Part shown: one piece after another, positions 19,631-30,020 of the stretch
Layout: each line of letters starts with the position of its first letter
Position numbering within the stretch: position 1 is the stretch's first letter
NCBI GenBank assembly: GCA_903772945.1
Contig: CAICTM010000215.1
Span: 1-64,000 of the forward strand
Direction: 5' to 3'
Source of the DNA: Seminavis robusta
Lineage: Eukaryota > Bacillariophyta > Bacillariophyceae > Naviculales > Naviculaceae
Length of the DNA: 64,000 bases
Notes under the pieces: model-generated
Databases searched by the model: none
Told to the model about the DNA's origin: nothing
Seen by the model: the letters and a program-made list of their open reading frames with translations, nothing else
Made by a program: the position numbers and the translations under genes

Positions 19631-21154
19631 ATGCGTATTCAGGCGAAAGCAGTCGCGTTGCTTGGGCCGCTAGGCCACGGCAAAAGCAGAGTTGTCAACA
19701 AACTTTGCCGCACATCCCATGCTTCTGGTGCAGGTTCCTCGAGTTGCACTCGAACGTTGGAAATGGGCTATAACGACGAGCACGGAATCTTTGTCATTGG
19801 TACCCCAGGGTACGGGTCCTCTGAGGACGTAGCGGCCCATGTTGCCGCTCAGAAGCTTGCAGTGGAGGGCACGCCATTGTCCGGCGTCTATGCTGTGATC
19901 AAGTACGAGTATAGAGCTGATCTAATTGTCGCACAAGTCGAACCTTTGATGGACTTCCTGGGCACCGACGAAGTGCGCGTAATTGTAACCCACACCGACA
20001 CTGCACCTCCAGGGGCCGACCCTCCCGAAGCTCTCGGAGCCAAAGTGGCCGATAGACTAGGCATCCGGAAGGAGCACATTACTTTCATCGAAAAAGATAC
20101 AGAAGGATGCGTTCTTGCGCAATTCATTGCTAGAACACTTCACGAGCCAATAGAATTCAAAGTGAGCTCCACCCAGATTGCAGCTCTAACAGGCCTGTCT
20201 GGTATTCGGAAGTACAACAAGCCCATCAATCTCGTGCTTGCCAGGATCAAAGTGGCCAGCGACGCCTGCCACAAATTGGTGGAAGCGAGCAAGTCGTATG
20301 AGACCGACCTGGCAGTCATCGCCACTCAGAATTTGGTTCGCAAGGTGGTGGCAGAGGAGAAGGAATCCATTTTCCGTGAGGCATTCGAAAATGTGGCCTC
20401 GGTCACAGATCAGAACCTGATCTATGGAAAGGCTGGTGTCAGCCTATCTCTGGCGCTTCAGCAGTTCATTCTGACGACCAACAAGTGTCTCACATGGGAT
20501 GTCACAGACCCACGCGACCCTCGCAATATCTACAAGAAGTGCCCCCATTGCGACGCTGTCTATGTGAAGGTAAGACTGCAGGAGTGGAGATTGCGGTTGA
20601 GACGGAACTTTTCGCTGGTCTACGGCGTCTCACCTTTATCCTGCCCGCCAAAGGTGGCTGGTTGCATACACATCTATCAGTGCGGGGGAGAAGGTCACAT
20701 ACCTGATGCTGAAGCACCCAAGACTTCCGAAGCGGTGGCGGCACAATTTGCCCAAGAAGAGGAGACGATTTGGGTCGAGTACGTTATCAATGGAACCGTC
20801 TACGTGGCGGAGGTCGTGAGAGAGAAGCTTCGAGGTTTCACCAAAACACTTGTTGCACGGGCAAGGACACAGGATGAGGCCCGTTCGAAGTTAGAGAGTG
20901 CTACGGCCAATGGTACTCGTGAGCTGAACATTTTTTGTGGAAACAGCTTCAATTGGAATGAGGCACCACCCCTCAATCCTGAGCAACTCGCCAAGCTAGG
21001 AGAAGTCCGACCAGAAAAGGCTGGCGAACTTGAGGTGCTCTCGAAATCTATCTTTGATAAGCGTCTTCGTGAAACCACTGATAAGAACAAGCAGCTGCTC
21101 CAAGATGGGCTCAGGTCCGAGGGACTTGATATTGCCCCCCGCGTGGCCTCGTAA
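19631..21154 (+). CDS. AIG1/GIMAP-like GTPase
   Basis: A 507-residue frame from the ATG at 19631. Near the N-terminus is a P-loop (LLGPLGHGKS, G1), then a G3-like IGTPGYG and a G4-like IVTHTDT, in the order and spacing of AIG1-type GTPases. The first G3 residue is Gly rather than the usual Asp. The middle is helical and rich in Ala/Lys/Glu. Around residue 305 a CPHC pair (YKKCPHCDAVYVKV) and a later CGGEG suggest a small zinc-binding segment. AIG1-family proteins act at membranes in immunity and stress in other eukaryotes; the role here is unknown. The start sits very close to the P-loop, so upstream exons are possible. A GTAAGA at 20571 could be an alternative donor. Confidence 0.65.
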   Translation: MRIQAKAVALLGPLGHGKSRVVNKLCRTSHASGAGSSSCTRTLEMGYNDEHGIFVIGTPGYGSSEDVAAHVAAQKLAVEGTPLSGVYAVIKYEYRADLIVAQVEPLMDFLGTDEVRVIVTHTDTAPPGADPPEALGAKVADRLGIRKEHITFIEKDTEGCVLAQFIARTLHEPIEFKVSSTQIAALTGLSGIRKYNKPINLVLARIKVASDACHKLVEASKSYETDLAVIATQNLVRKVVAEEKESIFREAFENVASVTDQNLIYGKAGVSLSLALQQFILTTNKCLTWDVTDPRDPRNIYKKCPHCDAVYVKVRLQEWRLRLRRNFSLVYGVSPLSCPPKVAGCIHIYQCGGEGHIPDAEAPKTSEAVAAQFAQEEETIWVEYVINGTVYVAEVVREKLRGFTKTLVARARTQDEARSKLESATANGTRELNIFCGNSFNWNEAPPLNPEQLAKLGEVRPEKAGELEVLSKSIFDKRLRETTDKNKQLLQDGLRSEGLDIAPRVAS

Positions 21155-21313
21155 CTTGGTCGAACCAGCAACGTTCCCATTGTGATACATTCTGGACGGC
21201 AACACTAGCTAGTAGGTAACATATCAAAACAGTGCTCAAACCAACATGCTATGATGAATCTAGAAAGACCAATTGGCATCACCAGGTACCAGCTAGCATT
21301 AGAGTAAACCTCA
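21155..21313. other. Short convergent spacer
   Basis: Spacer between the stop of the GTPase gene and the C-terminal end of the receptor on the other strand. Nothing identified. Confidence 0.4.
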
Positions 21314-24006
21314 TCAAACGGCAAACTCAGATCCGTCATCGTCAGGATGCAACTCGGTTGGCCCTCCGGTTTGATCTTCAGCGTGTTCGAGTATCAGTTG
21401 CTTCCGCACTCTATCAATCCCTCCGTTTGATGTCGCACTCGCCCCCATGGATGATCTGCTTGCTCGGAATGACGTCCACCTCAGAGAGCTAATCGAAAAA
21501 CGAAGATTCAACGTGTTTGACCGCCTCACAGAGTTAAACGAAGATCGAAGGTTCAATGAATTCGTTGAAACAACAACCGAGACGCTTCGTTGCTGTCTCA
21601 CTTTAGTTGGAAGCTGAGGTGCCAGAATTGCGAGACACGAGGAATCGTGCCGTAGGTGATTCGTTAACCACGATGAGGACTGGTATCCCAACCAAGCATG
21701 CTTCCAGGAGCATGAGCATGGAAAACGCAACTTCCTTCGACTCGTTCAGATTTCGTGGGAGGTTTCGAGAAAGGAAGATTTGAATGTTGGACAAAAGAAC
21801 GGCGAAGAAGTTGATTGCAAGGAGGGGAAGAAGGAACCACTTGGTGTTGTCATTGGAGGCAGTGCAAGATCCATAGGACTCCAGGGGACGTCCATACGGA
21901 TCCAGGCTGTCAGTGAACTGTCTGGTCCATTGAAGTGGAGCCACAATTGTCATTGCCACGAGTATTATCACATTGATGGATGAGAGAACCAGGAATGGGA
22001 CGAGAACATCTATCTTTAGCTTGGACAGTATGCCGGCGGAATCGTTGTGCGTTGTTGAAGAGTCGATTCACTCTCCAAGTCTTTGAAAACAATGCGGAGA
22101 AGCCCACGACAAAGCCAACCGAGGACAGCCACAGCGAGGACATGCAAGCTGCACCAAGGTTCTCTGTGGGTTCTTGTAATCCCATAGGTATGATGGAGCT
22201 AGCCAGCAGGCAAGTCCCCACGCAGCACATCGAAAGGAACATCGGTTGTCGGACGCGAACAGAGGCAGTATTTCGTTTCACAATCGTCCACACGCCCAGA
22301 GCTGTGGCCAAGAGCATCACAATGAAGGCCACGGTCCATGCCAGGAGCTGGAAATGCAGAGGAATTTTGTTCATGTCAATTTCCTGGTCAGGGATGCTTG
22401 GGGGTGCGATAGATGTCCCATCTCGGAAAGTGTAGTTCTGGAGTGTAATCACGTTCTCGTTGGCATCCACCATGGCTGCCCCTCGAGTCTCAAAGCGGAT
22501 GAGGCCATCTTTGGGTTCTTTGGCGAGTAGATTCAGCACGACGTAGCCAAAGTACTGCATGTCTCTGGAGCAGGTGTCATTCATGAAATGAGTTGGAATT
22601 TGGGAAGAACCACTAAAGTCCAGATTCTTGATGTTTTCGTAGACTTCTGGTCCAGTGAAGAAGTCAGTCTCGGACTGGCAAGCTGCAAGGCCCGCGGCAA
22701 TGACGGCATCGTATTGCGAGTTCTGCAGAGCTCCAGCAAAGTTGGACACCTGGGCATCAAGTGCAGGATCAAAGTCAAACCCCACGGCTGTGAAAAGGTC
22801 TTTGGCAGGATGCTTGCGGGTGTAGTATGCCATCGTAGCTGGATCATCGAGGAATTCCTTTTGCATTGATTCCACATATTCCTCCTTCCCCGGAGCATGG
22901 AGCAACACAATCCCAGTGCCATTCAGAATGGAGGCTGCCCCATACTCGGTGGTGGCATTCAGTGTATATCCCGCACTGATCACATCTACACAGGACTCTG
23001 AAAGGAAGAACACATAGTCTTGACCACCCAACCCAAGTTCAAATGCCCTTTGTGCCACCACGTTGAAAGTACTTTGAGCAGGAGCCAATGATACGTATTT
23101 GTACCCAGAATTGATCACCTTGTTGATGGCATCATCGAGGCTCTTGGGATCATGAAGTTCATAGGGTGCACTAAAGACAGATATCCCGAGTCTTCTTGCC
23201 ATGTCTGAAAAGTTGTTGTGATGGGATCGACCAAGCTCATCTCTGGCATACAAGATTGCCACGTGTCTTGACGTTTCGCTCAAACTGTGCATGAAAACAG
23301 CCAACCCCTGAGCCATACCCGAGTTGGAAGCGGAACTTCTACAAAAGTATGGATACGTTTCTGTGTTATCCAGCGACTCGGCAGCCGAGATGTGTGAGAT
23401 TTGAGGTATTTCGTTCACCCCTCCCAGAATGGCCAATGTCTTGGACACCTCTGACAGGGTAGCTCCAGCAATTGCGGTTGGATGGGGAGTTGCCAAGGAA
23501 TGAGTTGGCCCCACAATGTCATTGGCAAATTGTCGCGCCGCGTGGATTGGGCTGAATTGGGTATCGTACATGTCCATGGTGAAGAACAGATCCGGACAAG
23601 CATCCATTCTCTCGGGTAGATCCGGCATGACAGAAGGGCTTCGTTCGTTCAAATGCTTCAAGGCCAACACTCCAGCTGCTTGAGCATTGTGGAAAACACG
23701 GTCAATACCAAACCATGGATGAGAAATGGCCAGGATGGAGGCCAAGTGGGCCAACCTGAGGTGTGATCTGGCATTGGGTATTCGTGGTTTGACGGATGAA
23801 GTTGGGATCTTGACGACGCTGGATCCTGGCCGAGTTTCAAAGGGAACATCAGAGCTCTCCTGTCTCAGTACATCCCAGTATGTAAAGGGGGGATACCCCG
23901 ACGATGAAAGTGATTCCTGGAAATCATGTTGACTGTCGTTACCGGAAGTGTCTTGCTCCCACTCGTCATCTTCAAAGGGGATAATCTCAAAGTTGGTTGC
24001 TCTCAT
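21314..24006 (-). pseudogene. Class C (GABA-B/metabotropic-type) GPCR, decayed
   Basis: The N-terminal ~480 residues form a periplasmic-binding-like ligand domain (ANF receptor type). They are followed by the 7tm_3 helices: TM1 LLAWTVAFIVMLLATALGVW, TM2 with FLSMCCVGTCLLASSI, TM3 with SVGFVVGFSALFSKTWRV, then VLVPFLVLSSINVIILVAM and two more helices. The frame changes at 22008-22015, where AGAT is repeated in tandem within the conserved AKD-VLVP junction. It changes again in TM7, near 21640, which is also shorter than expected; the Ser-rich cytoplasmic tail (to 21314) is in another frame. No signal peptide is seen at the ATG at 24006, though the ectodomain should be exported. Such receptors are expanded in diatoms. 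This copy looks recently inactivated unless the base calls are wrong. Confidence 0.75.
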
Positions 24007-25325
24007 CTTTCTTTTCGTGGATTTGCTGTGTCGTTGTGTTGTTGTGTTGTCGCCCAGATAATTTTACTTGAGAAGATCAGCTTGTCTCCAAGCATCGCAG
24101 AAAACGATATCAAGTACATGTTGTACCTATTCATGCACTATGCACAACAGGAGCTGCTATACATGGAGCATGCACTTGAGTGAAGGCTTTGGAGGTGAAA
24201 AACTCAGTCCTTTTTCACTGAAAGAGGGTCACCGTGACCCCACTGTAAACGAAACTGTACCCAGCGGTGGCACGCAGTGGTAAATCTTCGCGTTTCGAGT
24301 CATGTACCGGTTTGCCCAAGATACGTGCAACTGTGCAACTCGCACGATCGCTCGCTTTTCAACTCAGCAACCTCGACGCCAGTTCTGTAATAAAGGTAGA
24401 TGAGGTACAGTGTAAAACCATTTCTTTGATCGAAAATTTAGATGAATTTGCAGCGTTAACCTTATTACCCCATCTATTAGTCTGAAGCTGGCTTCCTGCT
24501 TACAAGACAGATAGTCCAGTTTTGGCATGAAGCAGCTTTTTGCAGGCCCCAGGTCCCAGCGCAGCTTGAAGGAAGCCATAATCCTTGTCGTCCTTCTCCT
24601 TCACGTGGGCTCTTCCAGACTCTTCCATGTGGCTGAAGCAGTCTCCAAAGACTGGATGGTTGCAAGAATGGTTGGTTTCACTTCAATGGGTTGCTTTTGA
24701 ACGTGCCGTGGCTTCCAACTTACGGGCGATTCAACTATTGTCCATGTCTTTGGTGACGAAGATGCTTCTTCCCATCATTGAAAGCGCCAAAAAACATGGA
24801 CTGGACGACTTTCAAGCCAAAGAGTAATCTCCGTTTCTCCTGGTACAGGGTCTCTATCTCTAATGCCGCTGTCTGTGAACCGGTAGCAGATACTGGTTCT
24901 TCCACCGTTTTCAATGTTCTTGGAAAGATGAAAGATCACCTCTTCTCGATCCTTCTGCTGCTCCCCTGCATGGTAACTGGGCTCTCTGACGAAATAATCG
25001 GGTCTTGCTGCCCACTTGCCAAAGCAGCTCTTGTATACCTTTGCTTCCCTTTGATGTTCCTTGGCTTCCCTTTGATAATCCTCATAAAGACCCAGGTTGA
25101 ACAGGTTGCAGGCACAAGAACGAACAGGATCCAAGTTGCCCGCTGAAGAAGATAAGCCGGTACGAGCTGCTTGTTGAAGCTGGGAGGAGGAAAAGATCTC
25201 CACTGACAACCACGCCACTACTAGTACATCGTACTCGTACGAGCCGCTTGCCTCATCCCAACTGAACAACCACCACAGCGCACACACTCAATAGATACCG
25301 GTACCAGGTACCATGCCACGACGCC
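24007..25325. other. Intergenic, about 1.3 kb, possible gene remnant
   Basis: No confident gene. On the minus strand 24775-25287 is open for 170 codons but has no ATG. It contains a local repeat of YQREAKEHQREAKVYKS that looks helical. Neighbouring frames to 24480 also read as partly protein-like. A decayed helical-repeat gene is possible; I recognise no family. Confidence 0.3.
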
Positions 25326-26279
25326 ATGACGACTACCGACATGAGCGAGGACAAGATGTTGTTGCCTTTATTCTCTGAGGAAGATGTTGGGAACATTCAC
25401 AAGATCCTTGGATTCTCCTGCCTGGGTTCTTTTGCGTACCGATACTACCACTTGCGAAACGATGGCAACTTCGGGCCCAACCATGGCACCCTGGTCTTTT
25501 TAGTGCATCATTTCCTCTTGCACGTGTCCAGTTTTATCTTTGCATTGCCCAAGAGACGAATTCTCAGTGGGTATCGAATATGGCCTGAAGCTCGACTCCA
25601 TGCCATGGTCTTCACGTGTCGATCTTTCGCCTTTATGCTTCTGTTTTTCTATGAAGACACGTATCGGACACCCCACCACAAACCACCCTTGCATTGGATG
25701 AATCTGGTGATCATACTATGCACGCATGCTTCTGCTGATGCTGTTTCCAATCTACAAGAATATCCGTCCAGAACTATTCGAGATTTGCAATTTCCCGCCC
25801 TTTGGAAGTGGTTCTTTTCAACTGTTCAATTTGTGGCTACTGGAGTATGTCTGGTTGGAGCTAGAAGATACAATCCACACTTGAACTTCATCTTTGTGAT
25901 TCAATTCAATGCATTTCTAATGACGCTAAGAAGACGCGACGTTGCGTCCCATACAGTTTTAGTCTACGCCTATGCAATCATCTTGATTGTTGGGGTGGCA
26001 ATCACTATTGCCGACGACATGAACTCTCATCTGATGCATTCGTCAGCCTGTCTTGGAATTGCAGCGGCCATGTTGCGTTTGAACCTGGGCGTGAACAAGT
26101 TTGTTCTTTGGACAGGGATGAGTTTCGCAGTTCATCAACTTCGGCAGGCCGATTTGCTCAAAAGCACTGCGTATTGGGCGGTGGCCCATGCTCTGAGTTG
26201 GGCAGGTGCCATGGCTCTGGGATATTACAAGACGAGCTTGGATACAAAATCATTCACAGCAAAGGCCAAAGCCGTGTGA
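25326..26279 (+). CDS. Multi-pass membrane protein, unknown family
   Basis: A 317-residue single-exon protein with about eight hydrophobic segments, for example TLVFLVHHFLLHVSSFIFAL, LVIILCTHASADAV, STVQFVATGVCLVGA, YAIILIVGVAITIA and ALSWAGAMALGYY. The first 30 residues are polar and acidic. Several polar residues lie at helix ends, with a His-His pair (VHHFLLH) and a PEARLH motif after helix 2. These could be functional, but I can name no family or substrate. The ATG at 25326 is the first in the frame and lies just after a cluster of TACCGGTA words. Confidence 0.65.
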   Translation: MTTTDMSEDKMLLPLFSEEDVGNIHKILGFSCLGSFAYRYYHLRNDGNFGPNHGTLVFLVHHFLLHVSSFIFALPKRRILSGYRIWPEARLHAMVFTCRSFAFMLLFFYEDTYRTPHHKPPLHWMNLVIILCTHASADAVSNLQEYPSRTIRDLQFPALWKWFFSTVQFVATGVCLVGARRYNPHLNFIFVIQFNAFLMTLRRRDVASHTVLVYAYAIILIVGVAITIADDMNSHLMHSSACLGIAAAMLRLNLGVNKFVLWTGMSFAVHQLRQADLLKSTAYWAVAHALSWAGAMALGYYKTSLDTKSFTAKAKAV

Positions 26280-26618
26280 ATGAGGGATGATTCATCCGAG
26301 GCGAGGTTTGCTTGTGGAAAGAGGACGTTGCTTGCTCTCCAGGTGTGGTGTGTGTTTTCCATTCAAGAGCCGAGTTGCAATCTGCCAAGTGCCCAGTTCA
26401 CGGTGTACATCTGGTTCCAGCCAGAACAGAGGCCACCGCAATCAACGCAAGGGCTAATCCTACTGGACGCCTGAACTTAACCGGTCGTCTGATCTCGTAT
26501 AGTTCTGTTGATACACCTAACGAAGTTTTGTTTAGGACTGGTACTAGGAATGTAGAAGCTAGGAATGTACACAATTGGTGGGCATGAGCCCGCGATGAAG
26601 CCCATTTTGCACCACAAT

Positions 26619-28971
26619 CTATTTTCCCTTCGGCTTCTTCTCGGCCTCTAGCTTGGCCCTCTTTCTCATTCGATCTCGAAGACTCGTCTTTGACTGGCGC
26701 TTGTTCTTTCTCTCGGCCCTTTCTCGTTCCTCCTCTTCTCTTTTCTTGGCATCGTCTGCCTCCATATCTTCTTGGCAACGTTTACACCACTTGGATGTGC
26801 GGTTCTTTTTGTCCATAAAGCATTTGCCTTCGGGTGGCTGGAGCTTGGGAGGGTCTCTGGCCGGGGTGGCTGCTTCCCACCATGTCGGTGCCGGAACGAA
26901 GCGCTTGGCAATTTGCTTGCTGCGTTTTGTGTGCAGAGGTTGCAATGAAAATAATACTTAGCTTGTTCGAGCGATGTTGGAAGCGTACCACACACAACAA
27001 CATTTGCGTTCCTATACTTACGAGACCATTTCGATGTAGTCCAACAAGGCACTTTGACCTACATACTTCTCGTAAAAAGCCTTGGCGTTCTCACCAATTT
27101 CGCGACACTTTGCCGAGAGAAAGCAGAAGAGCAAGGAAGGCCCGGATGTCAGGAGTGCCACGAACAATACTGATCCAGACGGCTAAAGGGTTGATGTCTC
27201 TTACCTTTTCGTCATTTTCTCGGCACCAACGAATCTGGTCTTCCAGGTCCGACAAGTCTGCCTTGACAGGGACGTGATCCACATAAGGCTGCAACAAGTC
27301 AAAGTACCACATTCGATCTGCCACCTGACGCGGTGCCACCTTCAGAATGACACTTCCCAAGCGCATCATGAAACCATAACGACAAGCCGCACAATGCCCA
27401 TCGACGTAGACCAGATACTTGTACTTGGATTGTTCGTAAATGGGCGTGAAGTGATGCTTTCCGGCTGTAAAATCAAAGTTATTGGGCCTGAGGTAGTTCA
27501 TTCCACCTTGGGCAATCTTTTTGTCACGCAGATTCCATCCCACAATGGCAGCGTCCAAAAATGGCTCTTCACCGCCCTTTTCGGGATCATCCTTCCATTC
27601 ATGACTCAAGTGTGCCACTTTGAGACGCTGATTGTTATCAATAGTGGTTCCACCTCCCGTGGCGGTCCCTCGGAAAAATGCCGTGGCGACGCGATCGTCG
27701 TACCAGCCTCGTTCAAACTTTCGAAAGTTTTCTTCGGTAAACAAGTCCCGCGGATTGCCCCCAAATTCGGGCACACCTTCCTTGTCCTTCTTTTTCCACA
27801 TGAAGGTTTGCGGAAAGACCAATCCACAAGCCGCCTCCCAATCTTCGGACGATGGCCATGGAATGTCGGAGAATCGATCGGGTGCGGCCGCATAAAAGGA
27901 TACGATTGGTGCGTACGTTTTGTATTTGTCGCGTTCGTAGAGGTCGACATCTTGGTCCGGATCTCGATCGTCCTTATTAAAGATGAATCCGTAGGGTTCG
28001 ACGGGGACACCTCCTCGTGGGACATTGATTTTAAGTTGTGGATAGTCACGTTTGTTCAGAAAGAATTCGCAATCGGGCATTTGTCGTGTCCGGCAGGCTT
28101 CCCCCAGCATGTCGCGAAGGGCGCTCATGAAATGGTCTGAATGTGGAGAGAAGAGAACAAAAAAGCAATGCTGTTAGCGAAATATAAATGACGACAAGCC
28201 AAACCAACTGTTGTTATGGTACTCACCACCCCAATATTGCATTTTCCCCTTGTCTTTTTCCTGTGTCAATTCATTACAGATAATGTTTCCATTGGCCCAC
28301 CACTTGAACTTGTCTTTTTCTACCTGTTCCGCTCGATAGAACCTTCGCTTTTCACGATAATAGTTATCCAATGTCCCGTCTCCTTCGACTTCCAGTTGAT
28401 CTCCCCATGTATTTCGGAAATCTCCATTGACAAAGGGCGCAAAGATGCGCAATTGTCCATTGCGGATCATGACAAAAATGCCGCATTTCATGTGAAAAAA
28501 GAGATACTTGAGGGTATTCATGGTGGATTGTGGCGTGGTACACTTGTGAATGGGAAGATTGAGTCGAAAGAGAACGTCCTTGATGCAATTGTGTGCCGCT
28601 GGCTGTTCGTAAATATTGTTGCTTTCTCGTTGTGGCTCGCAGTCTTCCCCGGTAATATCGTCCAAATGATCTCGTGGTACGGGTTCTGCAGTAGAGGGTT
28701 CCTTGCGGGCCTTTTCGATGTTCGGCAGTAGAATGGTCTCGATTTGTTCCCAGCTCACCAGCATTGTAAAAATGTGCATCAGGTGTGGATAGTCGGGGTT
28801 GGATCCGCCATGGTGCGTGTTGTATTCCGTCATGAAATCAATTGCTTCTTGCTTGGAATTGAAACGAGGCACGCCATTGGGAAACTTGGACGTGGCTTCC
28901 AGCCATTCTTCCGAGTCTCCCTTGGGGCCAAAAATGCCTCGGAACTCTGGCTCTAGCCGTGGGCGGCTCAT
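26619..28971 (-). CDS. GT90/CAP10-type glycosyltransferase, four exons
   Basis: Exons complement(28227..28971), (27205..28136), (27022..27107) and (26619..26919) encode 687 residues. Donors are GTGAGT, GTAAGA and GTAAGT; acceptors are ATTCAG, GCAAAG and CGCAG. Every junction restores family-like sequence (QYWG-DHFMSALRD; ENDEK-CREIGENAKAF). The central ~400 residues fit the Glyco_transf_90 (CAP10/POGLUT-like) domain: CEFFLNKRDYPQLK, AFFRGTATGGGTT, KYLVYVDGHCAACRYGF, LGSVILKV, VPVKADLSDLEDQI. The family transfers glucose or xylose to proteins or glycans. The first ~230 residues are a separate region with KCGIFVMIRNGQLRIFAPF. No signal peptide or membrane anchor is seen, which is unusual for a GT90 enzyme. 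The tail is a highly charged KR/E coiled coil. Confidence 0.78.
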
Positions 28972-29284
28972 GGCGACCAGTATTACTATTAACTAGTAAA
29001 GTATTGCCTTGGTGATCGAGTTGCAATACAAACGATGCAATGATGCAGTGGTTGGACGGGTTCGGCTGTTTGGTTCCGGCCGTTTCGTTTTCGTTTGGGG
29101 CGAGATCACTCACGAACGCATCCCCGGGTTGTCCATTGAATCCTTGCGGGGTTCAAAAAGCAGAGTTCTTCGAAGATCCGCATTCGAAAACATGCCAACT
29201 AAGTCAGCGGGAGCTGCGATACCTCTGCAGAAAGACAAATAGAAGAAAGAGGATCATGTTTGAGATTGCATCCTTCTTTCAAGG

Positions 29285-29450
29285 TAGCCCTGGCGACAAC
29301 ACCCGACTTCGTCGTGTGTTGCCGCCCGGTATCATTCCCTCATTATAACCTTCTTTTTTATGTATGCTAGCCCTGGCGACAACACCCGACTTCGTCGTGT
29401 GTTGCCGCCCACTATCATTCCCTCATTGTAACCTTCTGTTTTATATTTTA
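29285..29450. repeat. Tandem 83-bp units each with a TTCG-type hairpin
   Basis: Two units (29285-29367, 29368-29450), about 90% alike. Each contains a 35-base near-perfect inverted repeat (29292-29326 and 29375-29409). The stem has about 16 pairs with two mismatches, and the loop sits at GACTTCGTC. The hairpin bases are identical between units while the spacer differs, so the stem may be under constraint. Confidence 0.8.
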
Positions 29451-29678
29451 AGCTAGCTAGCATTGGTGTAGCCACGGGCTAACCCATAATTTACAGCTAT
29501 CATTCGATCTTGTAACTCTAAATTTACAACACCTGCTGGCTTATTGTGTTTTTGTCCTGAGTGCACTAACCTTAAATTACATTGACATATTCCTACCCCT
29601 AACTTTTATTGAACCTTCAATTTCCAGTTTTGCCAGCTTACATTATCTCTATCCTTATACCCTGGCTTCACCGGAATA

Positions 29679-29748
29679 GGGGATCCCACAGACACAAAAC
29701 GAGGGGATCCCACAGACAAAAACCAGGGGGATCCCACAGACAGAATAT
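29679..29748 (+). repeat. Three copies of a ~24-bp GGGATCCCACAGACA repeat
   Basis: Three consecutive units beginning GGGATCCCACAGACA, starting near 29679, 29703 and 29726. Confidence 0.85.
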
Positions 29749-30020
29749 TTGCCATTAAAGGGGTAGAGGACTCAGGCAGTTTACCTGCCGAGGTAAAAGA
29801 TCCACTTGGAGTGCTTCTCAAAAAGCCGAAGAAAAGCCATGGCCATCCATCATCCATCAACAACCACAACAACTCTATTGACATCCCAACTCCCGCGGGT
29901 GTCTGAACTCCCGCGGATAACTGAGACCTCTCTCCTTCAAAGCAAATACTTCCTCTCCCATTCTTCCTCATAAAATTGTTATTGAAGAACACCCCAACAG
30001 CAAACCAACAAGCATCGAAA

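Larger units (their letters stand above)
28972..30020. other. Intergenic, about 1 kb, with repeats
   Basis: Upstream of both the GT90 gene and the ProC gene. Holds the duplicated hairpin (29285-29450) and the GGATCCC repeat (29679-29748). A 128-codon minus-strand frame at 29606-29992 is mostly a translation of the repeats and is not called as a gene. Confidence 0.5.

Noticed and set aside
21447-21617. Small plus-strand ORF of 56 codons
   Set aside because: It is antisense to the receptor's cytoplasmic tail, which reads well in its own frame on the minus strand.
24775-25287. 170-codon minus-strand ORF
   Set aside because: No ATG start and no family; kept only as a possible remnant in the intergenic note.
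29285-29450. Terminal repeats of a retroelement
   Set aside because: Units are only 83 bp, directly adjacent, and enclose no coding sequence.
29606-29992. 128-codon minus-strand ORF
   Set aside because: Largely a translation of the GGGATCCC repeats with no protein-like core.
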